From Lycium barbarum (Eukaryota > Streptophyta > Magnoliopsida > Solanales > Solanaceae): DNA of 64,000 nt. A model generated the notes under the pieces. It did not search any database, had not been told where the DNA came from, and saw only the letters and a program-made list of their open reading frames with translations. Numbering within the stretch: the first letter of the stretch is position 1; each line of letters starts with the position of its first letter. The stretch is taken from positions 118,981,657-119,045,656 of the forward strand of contig NC_083345.1 of assembly GCF_019175385.1 (NCBI RefSeq). Direction: 5' to 3'. Below are positions 12,600 through 25,248 of the stretch, piece after piece. A program made the translations under genes and the position numbers.

Positions 12600-13030
12600 A
12601 GAAAGTAGAGATACGACGACATTTATTTGGTGACATTTCAAATAAATGTCGGGAAATAAGAAATTTCTTGACATTTATGAACAAATGTCGTAAAAAGAAC
12701 GACATTTGATGCCAAATATCATAAGAAGAACAACATCTGGGGCAAAATGTCATTAAAACAACGACATTTAGTCCCGAGTGTCGCTAAAATAACGACATTT
12801 GTTAAAAAATGTCATTATTTTTAACGACATTTAGCTGAAATGTCATTAAAACAATGACATTTGATACAAATGTCGAATAATATTATGACATTTGTTGCAA
12901 AATGTCGTTGTTTTTAACGACATTTGGCGAAAATGTCGCTAAATAATGACATTTGATATAAATGTCGAATACATTATGACAATTGTTTTAAATATCATAT
13001 TATTAGTCACTAATTATCGACATTTACACC
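12600..13030. repeat. Left subterminal repeat cluster of the CACTA element
   Basis: The motif CGACATTT and its complement AAATGTCG recur every 15-25 bases in both orientations, often as facing pairs with a short variable spacer. In En/Spm, short subterminal repeats of this sort bind the element-encoded accessory protein (TNPA); this role is inferred here from position and arrangement. Confidence 0.85.
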
Positions 13031-13931
13031 TAATGTTGGAAAACTAATTTTTTAAAAATTATCCATCATTCTTTATAGGACAAAGGTCAAAAATTCCCCC
13101 CGGACAATACAATTTAGAGAAAAATTTATCTGATGTTATATTTTGGCCATTCCATAAAGTTCAAGGACCTATACGGATCATTTGCAAAGTTCAACGACAA
13201 ATTCATTTAAAATCTACACCCTAAACAATTTATTTAAATCTCAAGAATGATAATTAAGAAGTCACTATATAATATTGTGAATAATCTTTCAAAGAGGACA
13301 AATACATGTTAGAGTACATCAATTTTAATTAATGAAATGTGTGAATTATTTTTTTCTTTAATATATCATCACTTAATTATGATTTTTAATTATTTTCTAC
13401 ATACATTATTTGATTTATCCAAACCAAATTTGAATTTAATTGTTTTGTCAATCTGTAGGAAATCTTATATATAGTTAGGAGAGAAACAAAATGATTTACC
13501 TTTAAACTCCATGAATGATCTAAGTTTATTCTATATACCATCTTCGTATGGTGGCGTGATGTAGCTACGTGAATCCACGTTCGAAGGACATTGTACCAAA
13601 GTCATATAATTAGGACCACAATATGCATGTTTTATTCTATTTATGGCATCGAAGGCTGTGTTCTTTTTTGGGCTTCTAATATAATTCTCATTCCTTTTTG
13701 ACACCTACGTTAGAGATTGAAGGTATTTGCCCCCCTTGAATTACAAATAATCTAAATTTCTGGCAAAAGATAAAAGTTTAAGTCATCTGTAGAAATATGA
13801 AGATTGATAGTAACTCAAAAAACGAGCCTAATTGAGAATATTGCGAGGATGTATATCATTATATTGCGAGGATGTATATCATTGGAACATCCTTTTTAAA
13901 ACTAGCTATAGACAATCGAAATTTACAACTA

Positions 13932-14465
13932 GGGATGGGCATGATACGGTATTTAAATCTTCAGTACGGTAATTTTGATTCTCGATTTCTAAAAATACTA
14001 TACCATTACCATATATATCAAATTAATTCGGTATGATTCGGTTTAAATATGATTTTGGTATTTTGCGTTACTACGGTAAATCAGTAATCATTATTTGATG
14101 CACTTCAACTTACATATTCATATCGTAGAGAATTATGACGTTCTGCTATTTAAGAAACGTCTCAACTATATCGTACTATAACAATTCACACATGTAAACT
14201 AGTACTATTTGAACAATTTTAGTTTTGTAATAGTACTAGTTTATATATTTGTTAGTACAATAATACTAATTTTTATGAACTGTATATGTAACTATACTTC
14301 GGTATGATATTCGTTATTTTAGTATTTTCTTTATAAATACCAAATACCATACCGAATGCCAAAAAAATTTAATTGCATACCAAATACCGTATCAAATACC
14401 ATAATATCAAAACCGCGATATAATTTTTTCGATTTTGGTATGGAAATAGGTATCTGCGCACCCCC
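13932..14465. mobile_element. MITE with 11-bp target duplication (Mutator-like)
   Basis: The element starts GGGATGGGCATGATACGGTA and ends TATCTGCGCACCCCC, which are imperfect inverted repeats. A perfect 11-base duplication ATTTACAACTA flanks it (13921-13931 and 14466-14476). Many internal GGTAT/ATACC steps make it highly self-complementary. No coding capacity. The duplication length (10-11) fits Mutator-like elements better than hAT (8 bp), but termini of this GGGGTGGGCA type also occur in hAT MITEs, so the superfamily is uncertain. Confidence 0.75.
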
Positions 14466-14730
14466 ATTTACAACTAATATTGGAAATTTCTATACATTTC
14501 TTTAATTGTTAAACCATTCTTATTTAATTACCACGAGAACTCAAAATTGGTGAATACATATAATATTAGTTGTATATTCAACCAAAGAGTTGGAACTAAA
14601 ATATGTGATAAAAATAATATATTTAAGATAAATATATATGTAAGTCATCTAATAAGTCTTGTAAAAGTAATTAAAAAAAAGGAATTAAACTTAGGATGTG
14701 AAGGTGTCACATCATACTACTTAAAAAAAC

Positions 14731-14822
14731 AAAAAGAACTATTCAGCAAACATACAAATTGAAGACCCATTTCAACAAAAAGAACTATTCAGCAAACATG
14801 CGAATTGAAGACCCATTTCAAA
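14731..14822. repeat. 46-bp tandem duplication
   Basis: Two adjacent copies (14731-14776 and 14777-14822) of a unit beginning AAAAAGAACTATTCAGC differ at only about four positions. It lies in the 5' noncoding part of the CACTA element. Confidence 0.9.
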
Positions 14823-14989
14823 GAGACGGGTCTATACATTTTGGCTCAGTCTTTTCTCAAAAATCAGTCCCATTTTGGTTAAAATTGGTTGAGTCCGCCC
14901 ACTAATACATTGTGCTACCGAAAAATATGGAGAATTTCAGATATGGAGCGACATATATGGAAGAAAAAATAAATTGGCGGTAAGATTTT

Positions 14990-15486
14990 GTTGGGTTTCC
15001 CTCCTTTTACTTCTTTTTTGCTTAAGATTTTAGGGCTTCCTCCTGTCAATTCGTTTTTCGCTGCCCTTGAGGCAAAGAAAATTGGCGGTAAAATTTTAGG
15101 GTTCCCTCATTTCAATTCCAAATATTGGCAATTTTAATACTTGGTATTTTTTCAAAGCTTGGAAAAAACTTTTGGCCGTGTTTGAGGCGAATCTATTCCT
15201 CTAATTTAGATCTTTACTAATTTTAAAATAATCTGAACTAATTATACAGAGATTACTGCTGATTGTTACAGAGATTTGTGCGTTGGAACGAAATTTAGAG
15301 TTGTTGAAGTACTTATATTGCGTTCACACATTGTGTAATTTCATATGAATCTCCTTCGCACATTCTATTCATAGTATCAGTTAACAGTTTTTCATCGATT
15401 TGCAGTTTGAAGAAGACGGGAAAGGAAGCGAGCGCTATTGGAAGAACATTCACATAGTGTTCAAGACTTTTTTGAGGTGTTTGCAG
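14990..15486 (+). promoter_or_regulatory. Probable leader region of the CACTA transposase gene
   Basis: A less AT-rich stretch between the left repeats and the first transposase exon contains two related segments (AATTGGCGGTAA at about 14974 and 15083) and ends in TGTTTGCAG followed by GTTCTTATC. This would fit a leader exon and a GT donor near 15487, with the intron running to the AG at 17518-17519. The retrogene at 16799-17391 would then sit in that intron, antisense. Assignment is by position only. Confidence 0.35.
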
Positions 15487-16798
15487 GTTCTTATCTATCC
15501 TCTGTTTTGTTTAATCATATTGAGATCTAATTCTTTGTTATTGTAGTATTTAAAATAATAGTATTTTTGTGTTCTGAAAGTATCTTAAAAGTTTTTTCTT
15601 TCATATCATCTCTTCATATTTGTTTGTAGTCTAACTAGATGGTATATGTGCTCAATTATCCAGCTTTTAGGGAACAGGGGTATTTGGGATATATGAAGCT
15701 CATGTACTAGTAGCAGTTAGGGGTAGCTTCAAGCCATATAGAGCTTTTTACTTTTTTTTAATGAATTTGTTACCATGCACCTCACCTCGGCGGTGAGGTA
15801 ATTTTTGTGGCATGTGACCGCACGTTTATGTGGATGTCGGTTTATATAAGAAATTGTTGCTCTTCAGAACTGAATCAGTTGTTGTTGTCGTTGTTGAAAT
15901 TGCTGTGAGGATGAAAATGAAAGACAAAATGAAATTTTATGTTAGAGTGAATTATGAAAGCTAATAGGAGTATAAGAAAAGGAAAAGGAAAATATAATAT
16001 GGACTAACATGGTGCTTGTAGTTTTCATGTTATGGTGTTTGATGATAATGGTTGTGGTATTTCTTTTTCTTTTTTTTTAAAAAATTGAGAAGGAGTTTAG
16101 TGTGTACACATTAAAGGTTTGATTTTTGGCATATTACTGTACACCTAGAGGTGGAGCTATAAGAACTTAAACATATATTCAAGCATATTTACCTTTAATG
16201 ACATTGTTGGTGCAGTTATGAATTCTTAAAAGGTTACTTACTTTGTTACCAATGTTCTTCAGAATTTGGAGGTCATAGAAACTTTAGGTAGATCTTGCAG
16301 GATGAATCCTGATTACATTGCAAGTGAGTATGACTTCGGGTGTTATAAACCTTGGATCCCATTTCAAAATAGTTAAGAGATATCCTCTAATGAACCGAAG
16401 ACCTTCATAAAGAATTTTATAATAACTTTCAGTTATTTGGTGATCTGAATAAGTAGTAGTCAAGGCTTAAATGAATTAGGTTAATAGAGTTTCCACAAGA
16501 ATTGTACTCTTTTTTTAAAATAGCTACAACCAATCCTTTTCCCAAAATAACTTTTGTTTTTCATAATTTGTATAGTTCTGCTCTGTTTTCAGCTGATTAT
16601 GTCTGAATTTGTATGTTGTTGGCCATCAGTTTTGAAAAAAGCTAGTTTTGTTGGTTGCTGCTAGTTGGCAGATTCAAGAGTTTGCCAAATTACTTCTATA
16701 TCCATTGCAAGGTTTGTCTGCATAATATTTGTTGAAGAAGTATCTCTAAGATCATAATGGATGGGATCATTTCCTATGTGTTTAGCTTCTATATCTAT

Positions 16799-17507
<709 letters not shown>

Positions 17508-17531
17508 TTATATGTGAAGGTTGTATTCTTA

Positions 17532-18102
17532 ATGGATAAGAGTTGGCTAAACATATCGCATAGGAACAATCCTCTATATGAGAATGGAGCTAAGGAGTTT
17601 CTTCATTTTGCCTCATTAGATAGGCCTGATTCATCTGAAATCTTGTGTCCATGTCGAAAGTGTCGTAATATGATATTTGTCCCAAAAGATTTGATCGTTG
17701 AACACATTTGGTTGATGGATTTTTAACTACTTATACTACTTGGATTTATCATGGTGAGAGATCATCTTCATCAGTATCTGTTGATAAGTTAGATAGAGGT
17801 GATGAAATGCAAGACATGTTACATGAAGCATTTGGGATTCCTCCTACATCTGGTTTTGTTGATATAGACATTGATGGTGATGGATTTGGTGGATCGAATC
17901 TCCACAATAAAGGGTTTGATAAAAAGACTGAAGAATTTTTTAATTTATTGAAAGAAGCTGAACGTGAGTTATACCCTGGAAGCAAGTATTCACTACTTTA
18001 ATTCCTTGTTCGTCTATTACGTTTAAAGTGTCTCAATGGGTGGAGTAACAATTCATTTTCCATGCTGCTAGAGTTGTTAAAAGATGTGCTTCCTGAAAAG
18101 TA
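17532..18102 (+). pseudogene. CACTA transposase N-terminal part (Transpos_assoc-like), frameshifted
   Basis: From ATG 17532 the product starts MDKSWLNISHRNNPLYENGA and continues to LCPCRKCRNM, the zinc-binding start characteristic of plant TNPD/TNP2 transposases. A frameshift near 17700-17720 moves the reading into the frame giving GFLTTYTTWIYHGE. It then runs through FGIPPTSGFVD, FFNLLKEAERELYPGSKYS and a stop at 17999-18001, after which FLVRLLRLKCLNGWSNNSFSMLLELLKDVLPEK can still be read. The catalytic TNP2 core that normally follows is absent: the sequence jumps to a different transposase-associated domain. Non-functional. Confidence 0.85.
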
Positions 18103-19269
18103 ATGGCATGAAGCAAAAAGTAATGGCTATGACCCGTATAATACTGATATTGAGCGCTTAGCTCATCGTCCAAAGAGGGTTGCAGAAGATCAGTGGCGTT
18201 CATTAGTTCATTATTGGAGTTCAAAAGAAGCAAAGGTATTCCATTAATATCAATAATCATTTTCTGCTGCTCCTTGACTATTATCTCATATATTATTGTG
18301 TTTATCTTTTCTAGGAAAAGAGCGAGAGAAACAAAGAAAGTCGAAAAAAGTTGACTATGCCACACACATCAGGAAGAAAAAGTCTTGCTCAAATTATAGA
18401 TGATGTATGACATAATCACTATCTATTTTCTGCAATTTATGTATTAATTCTTGATTCCTTGCATATTTTACGATAATCTCTTATTATTCAACAGATGACA
18501 AAAGAGAATACTGGTGTAAAGCCAACTCGTATTGAGGTGTGGAAAAAAACTCACACTAGAGAGAATAAACAACCAGTAAATGACATAGCCGGTGAAGTTA
18601 TGGTAAATTCTTGTTCTTTATAAATATTAAGGTACTTTAACTCCATTATAAGATTCTATTAACTTTCCGTCAATTTACCTTTCTTTCAAAAAGAAACAAA
18701 TGGATGATCTTGCTGAGGTGTATCCCGAGTTAAATGTCCCTGGAAGTGCTCGCAATGATATATATTCACAAGTAATGGGACCAGACACTCATGGGATTGT
18801 TAGAACTCTAGGAAAAGGAGCAGCTCCAAGTTTAGTTTATGGCCCAGTATATAAATGATCGCAGTTGGAGCAACGAGATTTTGATGCAAGGGTTGAGATA
18901 GAAGTTCAAAAAGCTACCGTAGCAATCCAAATTGATATGGATAAAAAGTTGGCTGAAGCAAAACAAAATATGGAAGCAAAAATGGATGAAAGAATGGATG
19001 AAAAGGTGAAGGAAAAAGTGAAGGCTGAGATGCAAGCATACGTACAGAGTATCGGTTTTATGAATGGCTCAAACAGTAAATCAATCAGTTATGAAGAGGT
19101 AAACAATTTTGTGCTCGGTACACATTTTTGTTTTCCTCTTTAAATTAACTTTGCCATTTATTTTTCCTTTTAATTATACTAATCTTCCTCTTTGAGATAG
19201 CTTTCCCATAACTCAGTTGAAGACCGCCAACAATCATTATCTCCTGTATCAGTTGTTCCAACAAAAAAG
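18103..19269 (+). pseudogene. Transposase_24-like (Ptta/En/Spm) C-terminal domain, multi-exon remnant
   Basis: Probable exons are about 18103-18235, 18315-18404, 18495-18602, 18694-19098 and 19201-19269, each bordered by GT and AG. They read RVAEDQWRSLVHYWSSKEAK, then EKSERNKESRKKLTMPHTSG, then GVKPTRIEVWKKTHTRE, then a segment ending in a coiled-coil-like, Lys/Glu-rich stretch (about 18920-19040). The signature matches the family found in the accessory transposase (TNPA/Ptta-type) of plant CACTA elements. A TGA (18856-18858) interrupts the fourth exon. Later plausible exons at 21398-21454 and from about 21545 may belong to the same gene's 3' end. Domain assignment is firm, the exon model is tentative. 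Confidence 0.75.
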
Positions 19270-19839
19270 GTGCGTTCGCACATATTGTAATTAGTAAACA
19301 TTGAAGTTTCGAATGTGATTTTCTCGGTGTTGTCATCTCGTGTTTAAAGCAGAGTATGTGTTGTGCTCTTCTAATTCTCTGTTGACTCTTTGAGTTGGGG
19401 TGTTCTATGTAAGATCTTTGTTTTCTGTTTTTCATGATGTTCTGCCTTTTTTAGTTGGGTTATGTGTTATTTTTACCCTTTTTGTTGTCATGTTCTCTTC
19501 TACCAATATGTTCGTGTTGTACGAATGAGGCTTTGAGGTTAGCAACTGGTTATGAGTTTCTGATAGATATGATCTTGAACAACCGCTTTTAGATCTTTGC
19601 TTTAGATTTCTCTACTCTCTGTTTATGATTTTCAACTTCATGCTTGAATATATAGATTTTGCCTGATAAATTGAAGAAACAAAGTGTCAGTTACAGCAAG
19701 CTAATTACCTGCTAATTCTCAGTGTATTTCCTTTTTCCTTTTACTCCTTTTAAAAATTTATTTTAATCTCCTTACTATGTGTGTGCTCAAGAGAAAAATG
19801 AACTATGGGTACTCTGCAAGAGTTAGAATTTGACAAGTT

Positions 19840-20720
19840 TGACTAGCTGTGGATAATTATGTTGACAATCAGCCCACTGCTGTCTCTGATGTTGAACACT
19901 CTATTTTTATTCCTTCTTACTTTTAGCATATTATGGTAAAACGCTGTATTTAGATCCCCTTTTGTCAGCCAGTAGAGCTTACTTTTCTGTTTAAGGAATT
20001 GAATCCTTGCTTGATGTAATTTGTGGTATGTTGCCGCTAGTTGTATCTTTGTTCGAATTAAGTCTGCATTTGTAGGATTATGCTGCAGTGCAGTTTGGCA
20101 TTCCTCCAGCTCCGTTTTTGCTTTGTCTGCCTTGATTTCCACCTCATTGAAGTGTCTCTTGTTTATGCTTCGGAGGGTACCTTTCAATCTATTTAGTTTC
20201 CTCCTCCCCTCCCTGCACCTGCTGTACCTAAACCCATTCCTGTTTTGTCCCCGTCTGTTATCTGCTTGTGTACGTCCTGCTGCTTGGCCTGCTGTGGCTC
20301 CCTGATTTGGTGCTCTTTACTTTTGTCCGCTGCTACTATTACTTGCTGCTGTTTTTCTGTGTCCCTTTTCCCCCTCATTTTGGTCTTCTATTGGATCAAA
20401 GGAGTTCCCTGTTGGTTTGAATTCATTTTGTGGCTGTTTGTTCTTTCTATGTGCAATCAGTGGTGCTTCACCCCTGTCCCTTCCTTGCATTTCGGCTACT
20501 GCTTTCCCAACTTTATGTGGCTGTATTGGGGGCTCTTGCCTTTCTCGTTCCCATTTTTGCAATCTCCTACATTGCTCTTTGTTATGGCCAAAACTCTTAC
20601 AATGCTCGCATAGGATTGGTTGTCATTCATAGTCTATTCGTTGCTCTATAATTTCACCCATCTCATTCTCAAACATCACGAACTCTGGAATGAACTGTAA
20701 ATTTTCCATCAATTTGTCAG
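19840..20720 (-). pseudogene. LINE remnant with ORF1-like zinc knuckle joined to ORF2 linker
   Basis: On the minus strand the upper part encodes PILCEHCKSFGHNKEQCRRL, a CX2CX4HX4C knuckle typical of the ORF1-like (DUF4283) protein of plant LINEs, with a stop just before it. The lower part (about 19850-20187) encodes a basic linker with QKSKLYWLTKGDLNTAFYHN, which lies between the endonuclease and reverse transcriptase of LINE ORF2. The endonuclease between them is missing, so the two pieces were joined by an internal deletion. No poly(A) or target duplication was identified. It lies in an intron or 3' region of the CACTA transposase gene. Confidence 0.75.
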
Positions 20721-21939
20721 TTAAGATTTGGTTTGGTTTGATTTGAGGAAAGTTTAAATGATGAATAATTTTTTATGCTAATCTTCTCAAACTAATTTTT
20801 TACTAACACGAAGCTTAATGGGTTTATAGTCAATGTTAATTTCCTGTAAGCAACCAGCAGAGGAACTAACAACTAAGAAGATACATTAGTCGTTATTCTG
20901 AAACTTCGGAGTACGAAGTGCAAAATTTTGGCAATTCCTTTGGCTCTGCAGTTTAGTTTGTGCAGCATTCTTTATTATTTATTTCTGTAGTGAAACTTCA
21001 AAGTGCATGTAGCATTTGTTTCCAGTAGTTGTTTCTGCAATTTCTATGTATTTTTATGACTGAAGAAACCAAATGGCCAATTCTGTACACAATAACTTAG
21101 GCGAACCAATTATTGGTTAACAAAAACTTATGGGAAATAGTGAGGTGTATCACGGACAAGTATTCCAATGGTACTTTGCTACCTTTAGAACATAGTTTTT
21201 GCATATTTGCTTCTGAAACTTTTCTTTTAATTTAGTCCCTTATGAACCACAGAGTTCCAATAATGATTACTCTATATGATTAATTCCCATTAGTTTTTAA
21301 TAAAAGATGAAGTGCACTTGTTTGTTAGCTATTTAAAAATTGATGGGTCTATTTTTGGATGGTGTTTTCTGATTTGCTAGAGAATATTTCTTCGCAGGTT
21401 AACTTAATCAAGAACACCACAAATAATGGAGTTGACACACAAAAAAAGAAGTGGGTAAGTTTGGAAAAACATGGAAAACACTTTTAAATTTTTTCCATTT
21501 ATTACATGCTTTTAATTCTATTTTTCTGTCTGATTCTTTTGCAGCACTTTTGAAGAGTGTGATACCAATTATTGGCAAGTGATGCTCGAATTGTGGAAAG
21601 ATGAATTCCATTTGTCTTGTTGCAGAATTTATTCTAGAAGTTTAGGGAATTAAACAGAAAGTTTGGCGTAGTTTCATGTTGAAATCACTTTAGCTTTTAT
21701 GTTTTAGTTAGAATTTGTTTTATTTGAGATAGAACAACATGTCCTTTGATTTGACAACGTCTAACTTGCAATGAGACCTTTCTCTGCTATGTCCTTTGAA
21801 ATACAATTGATTGACTTTTACTATTTCATAATATTTTGTTACATTGTGTATAAAGGTTGATCTTTATGATTGTTTGATATAAATATTTTCTTTATGATGA
21901 AAGCTGAACAGGTGAATTATTATTAATACTTTTGAATAT

Positions 21940-22400
21940 TTGATACCGACATTAGTCTAAATGTCGGAAATTTTACAAAATAGCAAAGCGACATTTAACA
22001 AAGATTGAAAATAAATGTCGTAAATTTTTTGTTGACAATTTCACAAAAATGTCAAAAATAGCAAAGCGACATTTAATAAAGGTTATAAATAAATGTCGTA
22101 AATTTTTTATTGACATTTAACAAAAATGTCAAAAATACCAACGCGACATTTAATAAAGGTTATAAATAAATGTCGCAAAAGTTTTACCAACATTAGTTTA
22201 AATGTCGGCAATTTTAAGTGACGTTTCCAAAATGTCGTAAATAAATGTCGTAAATTTCTTACCGACATTTGCTTAAATGTCGAAAAATTTCCGACACTGA
22301 AATATACGACATTTGACACAAATGTAAATTAAATGTCGGGAAATGAATTTGCGACATTTAAGAAGCGTAATACGACATTTATATAATGTCGTCGTATTTC
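21940..22400. repeat. Right subterminal repeat cluster of the CACTA element
   Basis: Repeats of CGACATTT/AAATGTCG recur in both orientations, as at the left end. Within it a larger unit of about 85 bases (AAAATAGCAAAGCGACATTTAA and following) is repeated three times in tandem with small differences, at roughly 21975-22200. Confidence 0.85.
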
Positions 22401-23566
22401 TACTTTCTTGTAGTGAATTATATTAGCACATAAACATGCTTCACAAAACCACAAACTGAACTAACACAGCAATATGCTAAATCATACAGGCAATAAACTA
22501 AGCTAACGCATAATAACTAAGAAACTGAAAAATGCAAAAATAAAAGAGAAAAGGGGAATTAATGGACCTTCTTCGGGTGCAGCGAAGTGGGTGTGGGGTC
22601 TCCGATATACACTCGAAAACTCAACCACAGTGAAAAAGAAAAACAAAACTAAAATTTAGACTCGATCGAAATGCTATTGAAAATTGGAATTCTAATCAAA
22701 TAAGACTAAGTTTTAAAGTTGTTAATCGAAAAATTTCAGTATGTTCAACCCCTGATTCAAAAACCTCTTCTTTTTTTTCGACACTGGGGTGGGGTTCTTT
22801 ATATAGAACCCGAAAACCCTTAATTTCCCCCTAGTTTCAATGAGAGGCGAGTAGAAATGGAGGGAAAAATCCCTCCAACCAATCACGAACGATTATTCAA
22901 ATTAATAAGTGGACAAAACCCATTAATGGGTTTCAGATGAAAAACAGAAGAGAGGGAAAAGTTTCACCTCTTAAACGTTCAACTCTGATGTAGGAGGTAC
23001 GAGCATTAATTATCTTTCCCTCAAATGGCCATGCATGGCCTGTATTCGTGAAAGGTTCTGCGATTTTTTCTGTTTGCGTCGAGAGAGAGAGAAAGGAGAA
23101 GGGAAAAGAAAAAAGAGGCGCGGCGGATGAAAAGAAAAATGGAACCCTAATTGTTTGCTTTAAACGACGGGTCGGGTTATTTCAAAATGGGTAGTGGGCT
23201 GGTAAATTTTGGGTGACAATGGGGCCGGTCCGAAAAAAATTGTGGGTTGATTGGGACGGATGGGCCCAAAACTTGGATGATGGATTTAAAATATGGGCTG
23301 GGTCATTGTACGAATGGGCTTCTAAATTTAAATGAAGGACCCAAGTTGATTAACTATTATTAATGCGTGCTAAAATATTACCTAGTATAAAAGTATATAT
23401 TCATTAGTACTCAGATAAAATTACATGATAACGTAATAGTCGTGCGATAATATTTTTTAAAGTTCAACAGTAAGTAAATGCTATTGTTTAATTGCACAAA
23501 ATAAATGCGATGCGTGTGTGCATAAGACGGTAAGTAGAAAATGTTAAAAGTGATCATAATGCAGAT

Positions 23567-23588
23567 CATAATAATAATGGTAATAATG

Positions 23589-23625
<37 letters not shown>

Positions 23626-23640
23626 TAATAGTGGTAGTAG
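23567..23640. repeat. (ATA/AAT)n microsatellite
   Basis: About 60 bases of near-perfect AAT/ATA trinucleotide repeat interrupted by occasional GAT units, inside the long LTR. A looser extension reaches about 23685. Confidence 0.9.
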
Positions 23641-24116
23641 TAACGGTAATAAAAATAAAAATAAAATAATAACAGCTAATGACTATAATAGGATAATGAA
23701 ACGATGATATTAATAAAAAGCTAATAATTGTAATAAAGTATTAAATAATTATTTCTTAAATTGCCAAAAATATTAGAACCGTAAATAAATATTTTGGAGG
23801 AAGGGCAGGGCAAAATTGGGTGTCAACAGGACCCACCTTTGCAGAGGAGTCATTTAAGAAGTGTGCAAATGAAACGCGTGGCTTCGAAATCCAAGAAGGA
23901 CCCACACTTTCACTAAAGTCACCTAGGCACTTAATTGTCCAAGATAGAAAAAGTACATACATAAAACAATTGAGTACAATATCTCTTAAACACATAAAAA
24001 ATGAAATACCAAAACTACCCCTCCATGCAAGCAGGCATGTCGACGATCCTGATTCTCAAACCCATGCTTCTATAATAGTAAAAATAGTTAGTATTACTTG
24101 TCTAGTATTCCAAAAA

Positions 24117-24338
24117 TAGATTTTCACTTTTACTTGTCACATTTAGCATATCAAGATAAGACAATTTTTTTTTTCTGTTTTACCCATATTATTAATTACT
24201 CACTTCAAATCATTTTTCAAATCCAATAAAAATATGCATCAATTAATATGGGTACATTGGTAAATTATGTACTCCATTTACTATTTCTTGAACAACGTGA
24301 AAGATTCAAAGTAGACAAGTAAAAGTAAACGGAGGGAG
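24117..24338. mobile_element. Stowaway-like MITE
   Basis: The right end reads GACAAGTAAAAGTAAACGGA and then GGGAG followed by TA (24339-24340). The left end (TTTTCACTTTTACTTGTC, 24121 onward) is its inverted relative with its outermost bases mutated. Flanking TA and the CTCCCTCCGT-type terminus place it with Tc1/mariner MITEs. No coding capacity. Confidence 0.7.
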
Positions 24339-24769
24339 TAGTAATTTATTTTTGCACGTACAATTTAATGTATTTATCCGCAACATGACCTTTCTTCTTC
24401 ACATGTGTCAGATGTTGCATGGGAGAATGGACCTAGCTGTGGGTCCTTCCATTGAGAAACAAAGTACATCAAGGACATTTGTTTCATAATTAAATGAGAT
24501 GGATTTTTTGGTCAAAACAGTAGAAGGTACTCTTTCCCATAGCATTATTGTACAACAAACATAGCAATACCTTTTGGTAAATGACAAGATTGCCCTTGGT
24601 CGACGATTCTGCATCCAAACCCGCTTTTCTATATAGTAGAAATATGTATTGCACCAAAATCCCACTATACACTGCTGTATAAACAAAATTTAGACGGTGT
24701 TTGATAAGTTTATTAGCACTTTTGATGTATCTACGCAAATGGTGAAATTTAAAAATATTTGTAAATTAA

Positions 24770-25214
24770 GAGCCCGTTTGGCTTGGCTTATAAGCTGTTT
24801 TCAGTTTTTTTGAGTGTTTGGCTAGCCAGCTTAAAGTCATTTTGTGCTTAAAATAAGCTCAAAAAAATAATTGAGCCCATTTGACTTAGCTTATCTAAAG
24901 CAGCTTATAAGCTGAAAACAGCTTATAAGCCAAAAAAAATAAGTTAGACTACCCCAACTTTTTTTTTTTTTTAGCTTATAAGCTGTTTTCAGCTTTTTTG
25001 AGTGTTTGGCTGGCTAGCTTAAAGTTATTTTGTGCTTAAAATAAGCTCAAACAAAAATAATTAGGCCTATTTGACTTAGCTTATCTAAAGCAGTTTATAA
25101 GCTGAAAATAACTTATAAGCCAAAAAAAAATAAGTTAGACTACCCCCAACTTATTTTTTTTTTAGCTTATAAGCTGTTTGCAGTTTATAGGCATAAGCCC
25201 ATCCAAACAGGCTC
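24770..25214. mobile_element. Tourist-like MITE with internal tandem duplication
   Basis: Termini GAGCCCGTTTGG and CCAAACAGGCTC are inverted repeats (11 of 12) flanked by TAA on both sides (24767-24769, 25215-25217), as for PIF/Harbinger-type elements. Inside, a segment of about 185 bases beginning TTATAAGCTGTTTTCAG is present twice in tandem (about 24788-24972 and 24977-25163), followed by a third partial copy. Each copy ends in a T-run. No coding capacity. Confidence 0.75.
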
Positions 25215-25248
25215 TAAGTCAAGTGCTTATAAGTTAACAAGTCAAAAA

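Noticed and set aside
12600..13030. CRISPR-like or satellite array
   Set aside because: The motif alternates orientation and occurs at both ends of one CACTA element, so it is the subterminal repeat region.
14547..14762. 71-codon open frame
   Set aside because: It overlaps a noncoding tandem duplication in the CACTA 5' region.
20021..20651. Several hydrophobic plus-strand open frames resembling membrane proteins
   Set aside because: They are antisense to the LINE ORF1-like and ORF2 remnants; the Cys/Phe/Leu-rich composition is an artefact of that.
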